A stretch of 64,000 nucleotides of DNA from Lewinellaceae bacterium (GTDB taxonomy: Bacteria > Bacteroidota > Bacteroidia > Chitinophagales > Saprospiraceae): NCBI GenBank assembly GCA_020636075.1, contig JACJYO010000001.1, positions 620,001-684,000 of the forward strand. Reading direction: 5' to 3'. Shown piece after piece: positions 1-8,078 of the stretch. Numbering within the stretch: the first letter of the stretch is position 1; every line of letters starts with the position of its first letter. A program made the translations under genes and the position numbers. The notes under the pieces were generated by a model. It worked only from the letters and a program-made list of their open reading frames with translations. It was not told where the DNA came from and did no database searches.

Positions 1-553
1 CTTTGACCATCAGTTCTGCGCCGCCCTCTTCACCGTCGGGTGGTCCCTCTTCTGCGGGCTGAAAGACAAAAACTACCGTGCCTGCCAGGTCAGATTTTAT
101 CTGCGCTAACACCTCGGCCACACCCATCAGAATCGCCACGTGGGTATCGTGCCCGCAAGCATGCATTACGCCGACCGGCTCGCCGTTATATTCACCTTTT
201 GCAGTCGATTTGAAGGGAACGTCTACCCGTTCGGTCACAGGAAGCGCGTCCATGTCGGCACGCAATCCGATCACCGGGCCAGGCTGCCCACCGCGCAATA
301 CCCCGACCACACCCGTGTGCGCTACGCCGGTAGTCAGTTCCAAACCAAGCGATTTCAGGTGCGCGGCAATTTTTTCCGCCGTGCGAAATTCCCGGTTACT
401 GAGTTCAGGATGCTGGTGAAAATCGCGCCGCCACTCGATCACCTTTGGGTTGATCTGTTCAACAAGATGATCCACCTGTGATTTGAGCAGGGGCTGCGCG
501 AAACAAGTAGTGGTCAGAAGGAGCAGGGCGCCTGTAAAACGGAGTAGTCGCAT
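1..553 (-). CDS. M20-family amidohydrolase, secreted (partial, 3' end outside window)
   Basis: The N-terminal 184 codons of a metal-dependent amidohydrolase of the M20/hippurate hydrolase type. These enzymes remove acyl groups from N-acyl amino acids or cleave small amide bonds. The start at 553 gives a clear signal peptide (MRLLRFTGALLLLTTTCFAQ). It is followed by the family pattern EWRRDFHQHPEL, a GLRADMDALP stretch and the metal-binding MHACGHDTH motif, with the PAEEGP glutamate pair near the cut edge. The catalytic half continues past the window start. It lies 66 nt downstream of the SDR gene on the same strand and may end a four-gene transcript. The exact substrate cannot be told from this fragment. 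Confidence 0.88.
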   Translation of the reverse strand, partial: MRLLRFTGALLLLTTTCFAQPLLKSQVDHLVEQINPKVIEWRRDFHQHPELSNREFRTAEKIAAHLKSLGLELTTGVAHTGVVGVLRGGQPGPVIGLRADMDALPVTERVDVPFKSTAKGEYNGEPVGVMHACGHDTHVAILMGVAEVLAQIKSDLAGTVVFVFQPAEEGPPDGEEGGAELMVK

Positions 554-619
554 GGATTTTTTAGGGGGAAAATTAAGCAATTGCAGGAACACCAGTACTG
601 TTTTGCTTTCTGCACCTAC

Positions 620-1351
620 TCAGCTGGATTTCCCCAATATTTTGAATGCCAGGTTGGGCAGTAAAAATGCAATCCACAAAAACAGCCGCATTTTGAAGGT
701 CGTCAACAGCTGTTTTTCCCGTTCGATCTGCGGCAGGATATGCGCCACCAGTACCTCCGGCTGTAGTTTATCGCCAGGCCTGCCGGCTGTCATCGGGGTG
801 GCCGTAACCGGCGGGATAAACTCCATAACACGGACCGGCGTGCCCTTCAGGGCAAAACGCAACGCGGTGGTGAAATTGCGCATACCGGCTTTACCGGCGC
901 TGTACACCACCCCATCGGATTTTGGAAAGGCGCCAAGCCCGGAAGTGCTGTTTATAATACAAGCCTGCTCCTTGGTGCGCAATACGGGCAACAACAGCTG
1001 GGTAAGTATAATTTGGCCGGTCAGGTTTATTTGTATTTCCTGTTGTATCCGTTTAAACGGCGTGTGCACTTCTGTAAATACGTAGTTGAATTGCACGCCG
1101 GCATTATTAACCAGAAAGTTCAGATCGGGATAGGTGTTTTCTATTATCCGCACTGTATTTTCTATAGAATCCGGATCTTCCAGATCGCATTTTATTGTTT
1201 GAAAACCGAGTTCCGCAGCGGCCTGAAGTTTTACTTCGTCACGGCCGGCAACGATAACTTTATTGTTTTTGCGTTGCAGGGCTTTGGCGAGTTCCAGGCC
1301 TATACCGGATGTTCCGCCGGTGATCAGTATGGTATTTCCCGATAAATTCAT
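620..1351 (-). CDS. SDR-family NAD(P)-dependent oxidoreductase
   Basis: A 243-residue classical short-chain dehydrogenase. The Rossmann glycine motif TGGTSGIG is at residues 11-18, NNAG at 82-85, and the catalytic set is Asn109, Ser137, Tyr150 and Lys154 (YSAGK). Arg37 after the second beta strand would favour NADP(H). The last 25 residues are hydrophobic (LFLWIAFLLPNLAFKIL), so the C-terminus may touch a membrane; this resembles DltE-like SDRs. It follows the small membrane protein gene by 86 nt and precedes the M20 gene by 66 nt on the same strand. The substrate is unknown. Confidence 0.9.
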   Translation of the reverse strand: MNLSGNTILITGGTSGIGLELAKALQRKNNKVIVAGRDEVKLQAAAELGFQTIKCDLEDPDSIENTVRIIENTYPDLNFLVNNAGVQFNYVFTEVHTPFKRIQQEIQINLTGQIILTQLLLPVLRTKEQACIINSTSGLGAFPKSDGVVYSAGKAGMRNFTTALRFALKGTPVRVMEFIPPVTATPMTAGRPGDKLQPEVLVAHILPQIEREKQLLTTFKMRLFLWIAFLLPNLAFKILGKSS

Positions 1352-1437
1352 TTTATTGTTTTTTTATAGTTTCAGATAATTTTTTTAAGACCAGGAACAG
1401 AAAAACGAAATGCTTCGTCTGAACATGGCAAAATGGT

Positions 1438-1725
1438 CTAACTGTGAACGAGCTTGATGAACGATTTAAGCAAAAAAATCAACACAGTGCCGAATAGCAT
1501 ATTCATCACAACCATGGCCAAAGTGGCCCCGGCCAAACCGAGTTGGCGGATCGCCAAACTGTCGGGGATGCCGGTTTCGCGACCAACCAGCCGGTTCAGA
1601 ATGACCCAGGCGTTCAGGTGTTCCGCCTCGGCACCGAGCAGGTAATCAATGATCACCATGATGGACAGGCAGGCCATGCCGGCAATGAGGTAAATACTCC
1701 AGGGATAACTCAGGAAATCTTTCAT
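1438..1725 (-). CDS. Small two-helix membrane protein, unknown function
   Basis: A 95-residue protein when the start is placed at 1725 (MKDFLSYPWSIYL). An upstream ATG at 1752 would add nine charged residues and looks less likely. Two hydrophobic segments (about residues 8-30 and 65-88) bracket a polar loop, so it is probably an inner-membrane protein. I recognise no family. It lies 82 nt downstream of a Crp/Fnr regulator and 86 nt upstream of the SDR gene on the same strand, which suggests cotranscription with them. Confidence 0.6.
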   Translation of the reverse strand: MKDFLSYPWSIYLIAGMACLSIMVIIDYLLGAEAEHLNAWVILNRLVGRETGIPDSLAIRQLGLAGATLAMVVMNMLFGTVLIFLLKSFIKLVHS

Positions 1726-1807
1726 AATGCATTCGATTTTAGTTCGAGGCAAAATTGCGTACGAACCAAAGTCCTATGCATTAACATAGGTTAAGGAGTG
1801 CAACCTA

Positions 1808-2389
1808 TTATGCGTTATTGGGCAGTTGAGCCCGGATCCGGCTAAGTTGGACCGGCGTAATGCCCAGGTGAGAAGCGATGTGGTATTGTGGAATCTGTTG
1901 TTCAAGCCCGGGGTATTCCTCCCGGAAAATGAGGTAGTTGGCCGTAGCGTCGTTGGTAACCATCCGGATATCGTGCTGCTCTTTTTTGATCCATTCCTGC
2001 TCCAGGATTATCCGAAAAAGCGATTCAAAACAGCGGTGTTTTTCAAACAAGGCGCGAAATGCCGAAAATGAAAAGCGAAGCACCGTGCAATCGGTCAACG
2101 CCTGAAAATTCAACTCGGCGGGGCTACCCGTAAGCAAGGCGGTAAGCGGTGTCGGGAAACTCCCGGGTATAAAAAAAGTTTTGTTGTACTCGTTCCCGTC
2201 CTTGTTAAAGTAAACCCGGACAATGCCCTCCACGAGCAGGTAGCAGTGATGCGCACGCTGACCTTCGGCGATCAAATAGGCGTTTTTCAACACGGTTTCC
2301 GATTGCACCAGGGGGGTAAACTCTGCCCATGCAGCTTCAGAAACGGGGTGAATGGCGTTTAAAACATTGTAAAGTACCTGGAAATTCAT
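1808..2389 (-). CDS. Crp/Fnr-family transcriptional regulator
   Basis: A 193-residue regulator with the start at 2389 (MNFQVLYNVLNAIHPV). The longer open frame to 2563 adds a sequence with no family resemblance. The N-terminal half is a cyclic-nucleotide-binding-like beta roll (LIAEGQRAHHCYLLVEGIVRVYF). The C-terminal part carries a helix-turn-helix (YHIASHLGITPVQLSRIRAQL). Bacteroidota have many such short Crp/Fnr proteins, often lacking the residues needed to bind cAMP. It heads a minus-strand group with the small membrane protein and the SDR, so it may control them. The effector is unknown. Confidence 0.88.
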   Translation of the reverse strand: MNFQVLYNVLNAIHPVSEAAWAEFTPLVQSETVLKNAYLIAEGQRAHHCYLLVEGIVRVYFNKDGNEYNKTFFIPGSFPTPLTALLTGSPAELNFQALTDCTVLRFSFSAFRALFEKHRCFESLFRIILEQEWIKKEQHDIRMVTNDATANYLIFREEYPGLEQQIPQYHIASHLGITPVQLSRIRAQLPNNA

Positions 2390-2708
2390 TGGCAATCGTG
2401 GTTTTTGATTTTTGCAATGCCAGCCGGCAAACAAATGGCGGTCAACGCATTCGCATCGTTCAAAATGTCGATAATTCCCCCTAGCCCTTTTCAACTCAAA
2501 ATCACCCGCCTGCATGACCCCGGTTCTTGCAGATTGCTGGTCAATACCGAAATCTTTAATCACATTTTAAGCTAAAACCTGTAGGGTTGGTCCCTTCAGG
2601 CATGGACGCAATAACGGAAGCGCCCGTCAGTATTTGACTTTCCGGCTTACTATCCGGAGTGGAAAATGCAGGTGGGCGTTTTATTTTTTTCAATCAAAAC
2701 AAATAAAA
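2390..2708. other. Intergenic region between divergent genes, no gene seen
   Basis: About 320 bases between the Crp/Fnr gene (minus) and the PI-PLC-like gene (plus). It must hold both promoters, but I find no clean TAnnTTTG box on either strand, no strong palindrome and no convincing reading frame. Confidence 0.5.
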
Positions 2709-3884
2709 ATGAAAACGCTGAAATGGATACTCGCCACAGCGCTCTTCCTTTTCACGGCAAATGCCTGTCGTGAAACGGCGGACGACTGTGCCTACCAGGG
2801 CAATTTATTAAAAATCAATCAGTATCAGGTAATTGCCAGCCACAACAGCTACCGCATGCGTACGTTTGATCCCATTTTGCAATTTATGTACGCCAACCCG
2901 CAAATGTTGCCGCCGGACTTCAACCCCGACGATTGGGATTACGGCCACGTCACATTGGAGGAACAGTTTAACAACTATGGCATTCGCAGCATCGAAATTG
3001 ATGTGTACGATGACCCCAACGGCGGGTTGTTTTACAATCGCATGGGTTTGGCCGTGCTGGGTATGCCTTTCGAATCGAACGAACCCGCATTACTGGAACC
3101 GGGCTTAAAGGTGCTGCACGTACCTGACCTGGATTACCAAACGAATTATTTGACGTTCAAACAGGCGCTGCAAGCCGTAAAAACCTGGTCGGAGCAGCAC
3201 TATGATCACCTGCCGATTGTGATCCAGATCGAACCCAAGGAAGACAATATTTATGAACTGATGGGCCCGCCCTTTACGAATACGATGCCGTTTACAAAAG
3301 CATCATTGGGCACGATCGACCAAGAGATCCGTGCTGTTTTTGGCGCCGACCTGCCTGGTGTGATCACACCTGACGATGTTCGTGGAAAATATGCCAGCTT
3401 GAACGAAGCCGTGCTGCAAAATGCCTGGCCCGAATTGGTACTGGCACGAGGCAAAGTCATTTTTGTTATGGACGGCTCCGGCAATGAAACCGCCGACTAC
3501 CTCGACGGGCACCCCTCGCTGGCCAACCGCGCCATGTTTGTGTATGCCGAGCCCGGCAAACCGGAGGCAGCTTTTTTGAAATATGAAGATCCGCGCGGGT
3601 TTGTCGGAGAAATTCAGAACTATGTTGCCAAGGGTTACATGATCCGCACCCGCGCCGATGCCGACACTAGGGAAGCCCGAAACGGCGATGTCACCCGACG
3701 GGAAGCCGCCTTTACCAGCGGCGCCCAACTGATCTCGACGGATTATTACCGACCCGATCCACGTGGCTCGATGGGGCCTGGCTGGACAAACTATTGTGTG
3801 AAATTGCCGACAGGTATCATTGCCCTGCCTAATCCGGTGAACGCCCCGGCAACTGCGTTTGATTGCCCGATCGGAGAGTATTGA
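2709..3884 (+). CDS. Ca2+-dependent phosphoinositide-specific phospholipase C-like protein, secreted
   Basis: A 391-residue exported protein. From the ATG at 2709 it has a hydrophobic leader ending TANAC at Cys20, a possible though imperfect lipobox. Family landmarks of the bacterial Ca2+-dependent PI-PLC group are visible: YQVIASHNSYR, RSIEIDVYDDP, LPIVIQIEPKED, VRGKYASLNEAV, GKVIFVMDG, then RTRADADTREAR and SGAQLISTDYY. The conserved His-Asn-Ser and the acidic metal ligands are present, so it is probably active as a phosphodiesterase. It stands alone on the plus strand and is followed by a composite palindromic repeat. Whether the substrate is a phosphoinositide or another phosphodiester is inferred from the family only. 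Confidence 0.82.
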   Translation: MKTLKWILATALFLFTANACRETADDCAYQGNLLKINQYQVIASHNSYRMRTFDPILQFMYANPQMLPPDFNPDDWDYGHVTLEEQFNNYGIRSIEIDVYDDPNGGLFYNRMGLAVLGMPFESNEPALLEPGLKVLHVPDLDYQTNYLTFKQALQAVKTWSEQHYDHLPIVIQIEPKEDNIYELMGPPFTNTMPFTKASLGTIDQEIRAVFGADLPGVITPDDVRGKYASLNEAVLQNAWPELVLARGKVIFVMDGSGNETADYLDGHPSLANRAMFVYAEPGKPEAAFLKYEDPRGFVGEIQNYVAKGYMIRTRADADTREARNGDVTRREAAFTSGAQLISTDYYRPDPRGSMGPGWTNYCVKLPTGIIALPNPVNAPATAFDCPIGEY

Positions 3885-3913
3885 ATTTATGTGCTGGTAG
3901 TTTCGCACAGGTA

Positions 3914-4345
3914 GTGAGGGGGTGACTTTTAGTCTAATGTCGTCAACTTAGTACTACTTTGTCACTTTAAAGTTGCCGCACCCGAAAAAAACAAGTAATG
4001 TCGAATATCGAACGCCCAATGTCCAATTTCGAAGTAGTTTGATCCGAAGAAGGGATGAACTGGATAAACAAAATGCGAAAAAAGTGCTGTGCCCACAATC
4101 AAAACACTTCGAAATTGGACATTGGGCGTTCGATATTCGACATTCAATACCACAGTGTTTAAAGTAACAAAGTAGTATTAGCAAGTTGGAACGCGGATGA
4201 CGCGGATGTAAACAACGCGGATTGCCGCAGATTTTTAAAAAAATTTAAATCCGTGTTCCCGCTGAAAGCGGGATCGGCGTCATCCGCGTTCCATTGAAGA
4301 GTACACGCTAAGTTGACGACATTAGACTTTTAGTCACCCCCTCAC
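3914..4345. repeat. Composite nested palindromic intergenic element
   Basis: A 432-nt stretch with nested inverted repeats. The outer arms are 3914-3950 and 4309-4345, 37 nt, complementary except for a TTT/AAA core. A second pair is about 3951-3971 and 4158-4178, with one mismatch. A perfect 39-nt pair is 3997-4035 and 4106-4144. A separate 17-nt perfect pair is 4187-4203 and 4277-4293, with a small hairpin (CCCGCTGAAAGCGGG, 4258-4272) inside its spacer. The open frames it contains are by-products of the repeats. It fills the space between the PI-PLC-like gene and the convergent methyltransferase gene. Confidence 0.9.
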
Positions 4346-4377
4346 TTAAACCCCCCGGATTTTTTGATCAACCCCGC

Positions 4378-5154
4378 TCAATTTTTCTTACACCGGATGT
4401 GTAAAAAATAAGACACCACCTGCGCGTCTTGCAAGCTCGGATATTGTTCAACCGTTGCGTCTGAGGGCCGTGGTTCCTGAAAATAGTCGAGGATAAAGCC
4501 CGTTTCGAGCAACATATTCAACCATTGGCTGATGGTAAAAGTGTAGCGCGGGACTACGAATTTCGGCCAGCGCGCTTTTTCCGCAGCCGGTGCAGCGCCG
4601 AATATCCATTCCTCCAGTTCGCCCTTGAGGTTTTTGAAATAATCACCCACCTCGATGGCGTAGGTGCGGCCTTCGGCGTCGCGCAGGTTGCGGCGATGCG
4701 GCGTATCGAAGCAGGGATGCGTGATGGAAAACTGAAAAAAGCCACCCGGGCGCAGCACCCGAAACGCTTCCGAAAAAGCACTGGCCACGTCGGGTACGTC
4801 CATCATACACATAAAACTGGTGGCGAAGTCAAAACTGGCATCGGCATAGGGCAAAGCTGCGGCATCGGCAACCTGGTATTCGATGCCAAGGGGCTGTTCC
4901 CGTTCGGTCTGCTGCGCATTTTGAATGAAAATTTCGGCTACATCGATCGCGGCCATTTGTGCGCCCTGGCCTGCCAGCAGGCGGGTGTTGTGGCCTTCGC
5001 CGCAACCAATATCGAGGCCGCGCAGGCCGGCGATTTCGGGCAGAATGGCGAGAAAATTCGGTGTGTTGAGCTGATCGCGGTAGACGTCGTAGCCGGCGCG
5101 GGTGAGGGCCGTCCAGGCGGGGGCGTTTTGGTTCCAGTAGTTGGTGGTGGGCAT
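4378..5154 (-). CDS. Class I SAM-dependent methyltransferase
   Basis: A 258-residue methyltransferase of the UbiE/Methyltransf_11 type. The SAM-binding motif I LDIGCGEG is at residues 47-54, followed by an acidic strand end (MAAIDVAE), a motif II-like region (LPYADASFDFATSFMCMMDVPD) and a post-II loop (FRVLRPGGFFQFSITHPCFD). The N-terminus (NYWNQNAPAWTALTRAGYD) and the C-terminal lid (YTFTISQWLNMLLETGF) are typical of small-molecule methyltransferases. It is divergent from the ABC-F gene, with a 32-nt inverted repeat between them. The substrate is unknown. Confidence 0.87.
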   Translation of the reverse strand: MPTTNYWNQNAPAWTALTRAGYDVYRDQLNTPNFLAILPEIAGLRGLDIGCGEGHNTRLLAGQGAQMAAIDVAEIFIQNAQQTEREQPLGIEYQVADAAALPYADASFDFATSFMCMMDVPDVASAFSEAFRVLRPGGFFQFSITHPCFDTPHRRNLRDAEGRTYAIEVGDYFKNLKGELEEWIFGAAPAAEKARWPKFVVPRYTFTISQWLNMLLETGFILDYFQEPRPSDATVEQYPSLQDAQVVSYFLHIRCKKN

Positions 5155-5198
5155 GGTGAGTTTCGTTGTGTCAAGTTAACTGAGGTTGTCTAATAATT

Positions 5199-5230
5199 CC
5201 GGACACGAATTTACAATTTTTCGTGTCCGG
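5199..5230. promoter_or_regulatory. Perfect 11-bp inverted repeat between divergent genes
   Basis: CCGGACACGAA (5199-5209) and TTCGTGTCCGG (5220-5230) are perfect complements separated by 10 AT-rich bases. The pair sits 45 nt upstream of the methyltransferase start and 88 nt upstream of the ABC-F start. It could be an operator shared by both genes or a hairpin in the ABC-F upstream region. There is no T-run, so a terminator is unlikely. Confidence 0.5.
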
Positions 5231-5301
5231 TCTTTTAGACCATCTCACCTCTCAAACCAGAAAGCTTTAAACCCTCCATCCCAAAAACCCCCGAATCCGC
5301 G

Positions 5302-5310
5302 TACCTTTGC
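5302..5310 (+). promoter_or_regulatory. Bacteroidota -7 box for the ABC-F gene
   Basis: TACCTTTGC matches the Bacteroidota consensus TAnnTTTG. The final G of the box is only 8 nt before the ATG at 5318, so transcription would begin within a few bases of the start codon. No good -33 TTG is seen at the usual distance. Confidence 0.6.
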
Positions 5311-5317
5311 GGCCGCT

Positions 5318-7240
5318 ATGTTAAACCTCTCCAACATTTTTGTAAAATACGGCGATCGCACGCTGCTCGATCACGTAAACCTGGTCGTCAAACCCGGCGA
5401 GCGCATCGGTCTCGTTGGCCGCAATGGCGCGGGCAAATCCACCCTGCTCAAAATCATCGCTGAGGATATGTCGCCCCACGAAGGCGAAGTGGTCAAACCC
5501 ACGCACTTCACGGTTGGCTACCTGCACCAGGACATGCTCCTGCCCAAGGGCAAAACCGTGCTCGACGAAACCATGACCGCCTTCGCTGAAGTACTGGCCC
5601 TGGAAAAACGCCTGCACGACATCCAGGAGCAACTCGCCACCCGCGAAGACTACGAGTCGGACGCCTACCACCAGCTCATCGAAGATATGGGCGACATTAC
5701 CGAGCACCTTCACCACCTCGGCCATGCCACCACGCAAGCCGACGTTGAGCGGGTGCTCCACGGGCTCGGTTTCCGGCATAGCGACATGAACCGGCTCACC
5801 GACGAGTTTTCAGGAGGCTGGCAGATGCGTATTGAACTGGCCAAGATCCTGCTCCGCCAGCCCGACCTCATCCTGCTCGATGAGCCGACCAATCACCTCG
5901 ATATCGAAAGTATCCTCTGGCTGGAAGACTGGCTCGATCGTTACCCCGGCATGGCTATCGTCATCAGCCACGACCGGCGTTTCCTCGACAACGTGACCAA
6001 CCGCACGGTCGAGATCGTGCTGGGTCGACTCGAAGATTACAAGGCCGCCTACTCCAAATACGTGGAACTCAGTGCCGAACGCCGCGAAAAAATGCAGGCC
6101 GCCTACGAAAACCAGCAGCGGGTGATCGCCGACCGCGAGCGCACCATCAACCGCTTCATGGCTAAAGCTACCAAGACCAAAATGGCCCAAAGCATGAAGA
6201 AACAACTCGATAAAATGGAGCGCATCGAAGTGGAAGGCGTAGACGCTACGGTCATGAAACTGCGTTTCCCAAATGCTCCACGTTCGGGAGAGGTAGTGGC
6301 TGATGTGAAAAATCTGAGCAAGCGCTTCGGCACGATCAAGGTGCTTGACAACGTCAATTTCCAGCTCCTGCGCGGCGAACGGGTAGCTTTTGTCGGTCAG
6401 AACGGCCAGGGCAAAACCACGCTGGCCAAGATCATGGTCGCCGGTGAACCTGCCACCGACGGACAGGCAACCCTGGGGCACAACGTTTCCATCGGCTACT
6501 ACGCCCAGAACCAGGCCGAAACCCTGGATCCCAAACTGACGCTGTTGGAAACGATGGAAAAATACAGTCCGGAGGATATGCGTACCAAACTGCGCAGCAT
6601 TCTCGGTGGCTTTCTGTTCACAGGTGAAGACGTTGACAAAAAAGTGGTTGCCCTTTCCGGTGGCGAGCGCGCGCGCCTGGCCCTGGCCTGCATGCTGCTG
6701 CGCCCTTTCAATTTTTTGGTGCTCGATGAACCGACCAACCACCTCGACATGCTGTCCAAGGATGTGCTTAAGCAGGCGCTGCTCGACTTCAACGGCACCT
6801 TGCTGGTAGTCAGCCACGACCGGGAATTTCTCAGCGACCTGAGTACACGTACCATCGAATTCCGCGACCATAAACTCAAGGAATACCTGGGTGATGTAAA
6901 CTATTTCCTGGAAAAACGTCGCCTGGATAATATGCGGCAGGTGGAAATGCGGTCGACAACTAGCAACCAGAAAGCAAGCGGCAATGGCCAACAAGCAGAC
7001 GGGCAAAACGACAACATGTCGCCTGATGAAAAAAAACAACTGCAACGCACCGTCCAGCGCAGTGAACGCCGGATCACCGAGCTCGAGACGGAGATCAAAA
7101 AAATGGAGTTAAAAATGGGCGAGCCTGATTTTTACAATAAGCCGGACGCGCAGGATGTGTTGAAAAAATACGACGCCAGCCAGGCTGAATTGAAAAGTGT
7201 GTACGCGGAATGGGAATCTGCGGTGGAGCAGCTGAGCTAA
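5318..7240 (+). CDS. ABC-F family ATPase (Uup/YheS/EttA type)
   Basis: A 640-residue soluble protein with two ABC ATPase domains and no membrane segments, the ABC-F plan. Members act on the ribosome as translation factors or antibiotic-protection proteins. Domain 1 has Walker A GRNGAGKS (34-41), signature FSGGWQMR and Walker B LILLDEPTNHLD. The linker is rich in charged residues (RFMAKATKTKMAQSMKK). Domain 2 has GQNGQGKTT, LSGGERAR and FLVLDEPTNHLD. A C-terminal coiled coil (about the last 70 residues) resembles the Uup DNA/RNA-binding tail. I chose the ATG at 5318 because the family begins MLNLSNIFVKYGDR and a TAnnTTTG box sits just before it. Confidence 0.95.
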   Translation: MLNLSNIFVKYGDRTLLDHVNLVVKPGERIGLVGRNGAGKSTLLKIIAEDMSPHEGEVVKPTHFTVGYLHQDMLLPKGKTVLDETMTAFAEVLALEKRLHDIQEQLATREDYESDAYHQLIEDMGDITEHLHHLGHATTQADVERVLHGLGFRHSDMNRLTDEFSGGWQMRIELAKILLRQPDLILLDEPTNHLDIESILWLEDWLDRYPGMAIVISHDRRFLDNVTNRTVEIVLGRLEDYKAAYSKYVELSAERREKMQAAYENQQRVIADRERTINRFMAKATKTKMAQSMKKQLDKMERIEVEGVDATVMKLRFPNAPRSGEVVADVKNLSKRFGTIKVLDNVNFQLLRGERVAFVGQNGQGKTTLAKIMVAGEPATDGQATLGHNVSIGYYAQNQAETLDPKLTLLETMEKYSPEDMRTKLRSILGGFLFTGEDVDKKVVALSGGERARLALACMLLRPFNFLVLDEPTNHLDMLSKDVLKQALLDFNGTLLVVSHDREFLSDLSTRTIEFRDHKLKEYLGDVNYFLEKRRLDNMRQVEMRSTTSNQKASGNGQQADGQNDNMSPDEKKQLQRTVQRSERRITELETEIKKMELKMGEPDFYNKPDAQDVLKKYDASQAELKSVYAEWESAVEQLS

Positions 7241-7451
7241 TTTTCCCAGGGATGAATCCCTGGGCTGAGAATGTTGGGCTGAAAATACTGGGCAGAGAAC
7301 ATTGGGCTGAGAATACTGGGCTGAGAATACTGGGCCAAAAACCGGTTCTGAATTTCTTAGCAAGCCAATCCCAATTCAAGCCAATTTATCCGTTTTCATT
7401 ACTTACCATTCCGCCTCAGAGATTCTCAGCCCAGCGATTCATCGCTGGGAA
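7241..7451. repeat. Inverted hairpin pair enclosing a 14-nt tandem array
   Basis: Downstream of the ABC-F gene is a hairpin CCCAGGGA-TGAA-TCCCTGGG (7245-7264). Five 14-nt units of the type TGGGCTGAGAATAC follow (7261-7330). The same hairpin unit recurs inverted at 7430-7449, with stem CCCAGCGAT/ATCGCTGGG. Between 7337 and 7420 the sequence is unremarkable. The region may also end ABC-F transcription, although neither hairpin has a T-run on the plus strand. Confidence 0.85.
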
Positions 7452-7491
7452 AAGAAGGGAAAAAACTGCCTTCACCGGAAAAAACTCAAGC

Positions 7492-8028
7492 ATGCGCATA
7501 AACGATCTTTCCGCAAAACTCACCGCATTCGGCCTGGTCATTGCTTTTGGCGTATTGATCTGGCTATATACCCGGGAGTTTGCTGTGTTCACCAACACCA
7601 TCGGCGCCGGGAATCTGGTGTTAGGAGCAATGGTTGCCGGAATACTGCTGGCTGCTGTAGCCCTTTATGCCTTTCGGCAACGCTTGCAACCCTGGGATCG
7701 GCATGTACCGGAGATCGCCACAGCCCTGGTATTCACGACCTTGTTTGCGCCGCTATTTGCCAGTTTGATCAATAGAGCCGGAGGGCCAGTCGAACACCAA
7801 TCGTTTGAATTTGTGTCTGAAATTCCATACCTCTCCTCCAACTACGGCTTGCTCAAAGGCGAAAAAATAAAACCGAGTGGCATACGACTTCAGGTAAAAG
7901 AGGCTGGCAAACTGTACCGTTTTCAGTACAAAATGCAGCCTTACTTTCCAATCACAGAACCTGGTGAACGGATACTATTGCCCATGCGAAAGGGGTTGTT
8001 GGGGTTTCGGGTGCTTCAGTTGAAATAG
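7492..8028 (+). CDS. Three-helix membrane protein, unknown function
   Basis: A 178-residue protein from the ATG at 7492; the open frame upstream of this runs through the repeat array. Three hydrophobic segments (about residues 10-28, 38-58 and 72-92) come first. The C-terminal soluble part (EFVSEIPYLSSNYGLLKGEKIKPSG onward) is predicted beta-rich and probably sits on one face of the membrane. No family is recognised. It is convergent with the TPMT-like methyltransferase and has no obvious operon partner. Confidence 0.65.
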   Translation: MRINDLSAKLTAFGLVIAFGVLIWLYTREFAVFTNTIGAGNLVLGAMVAGILLAAVALYAFRQRLQPWDRHVPEIATALVFTTLFAPLFASLINRAGGPVEHQSFEFVSEIPYLSSNYGLLKGEKIKPSGIRLQVKEAGKLYRFQYKMQPYFPITEPGERILLPMRKGLLGFRVLQLK

Positions 8029-8078
8029 TGTTTTTCATCATGGTGAAAAACCAGCAATCGCCGTGCATAATCCCTGAA

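Noticed and set aside
3954..4184. Small reading frames in the 3914-4345 element
   Set aside because: Both strands give near-identical peptides because the DNA is palindromic; they are by-products of the repeat.
5810..7045. Minus-strand 411-codon frame opposite the ABC-F gene
   Set aside because: It is antisense to a certain ABC-F gene; its composition follows from that codon use.
7261..7330. CRISPR-like short tandem repeats
   Set aside because: The 14-nt units are directly adjacent, with no spacers and no cas genes.
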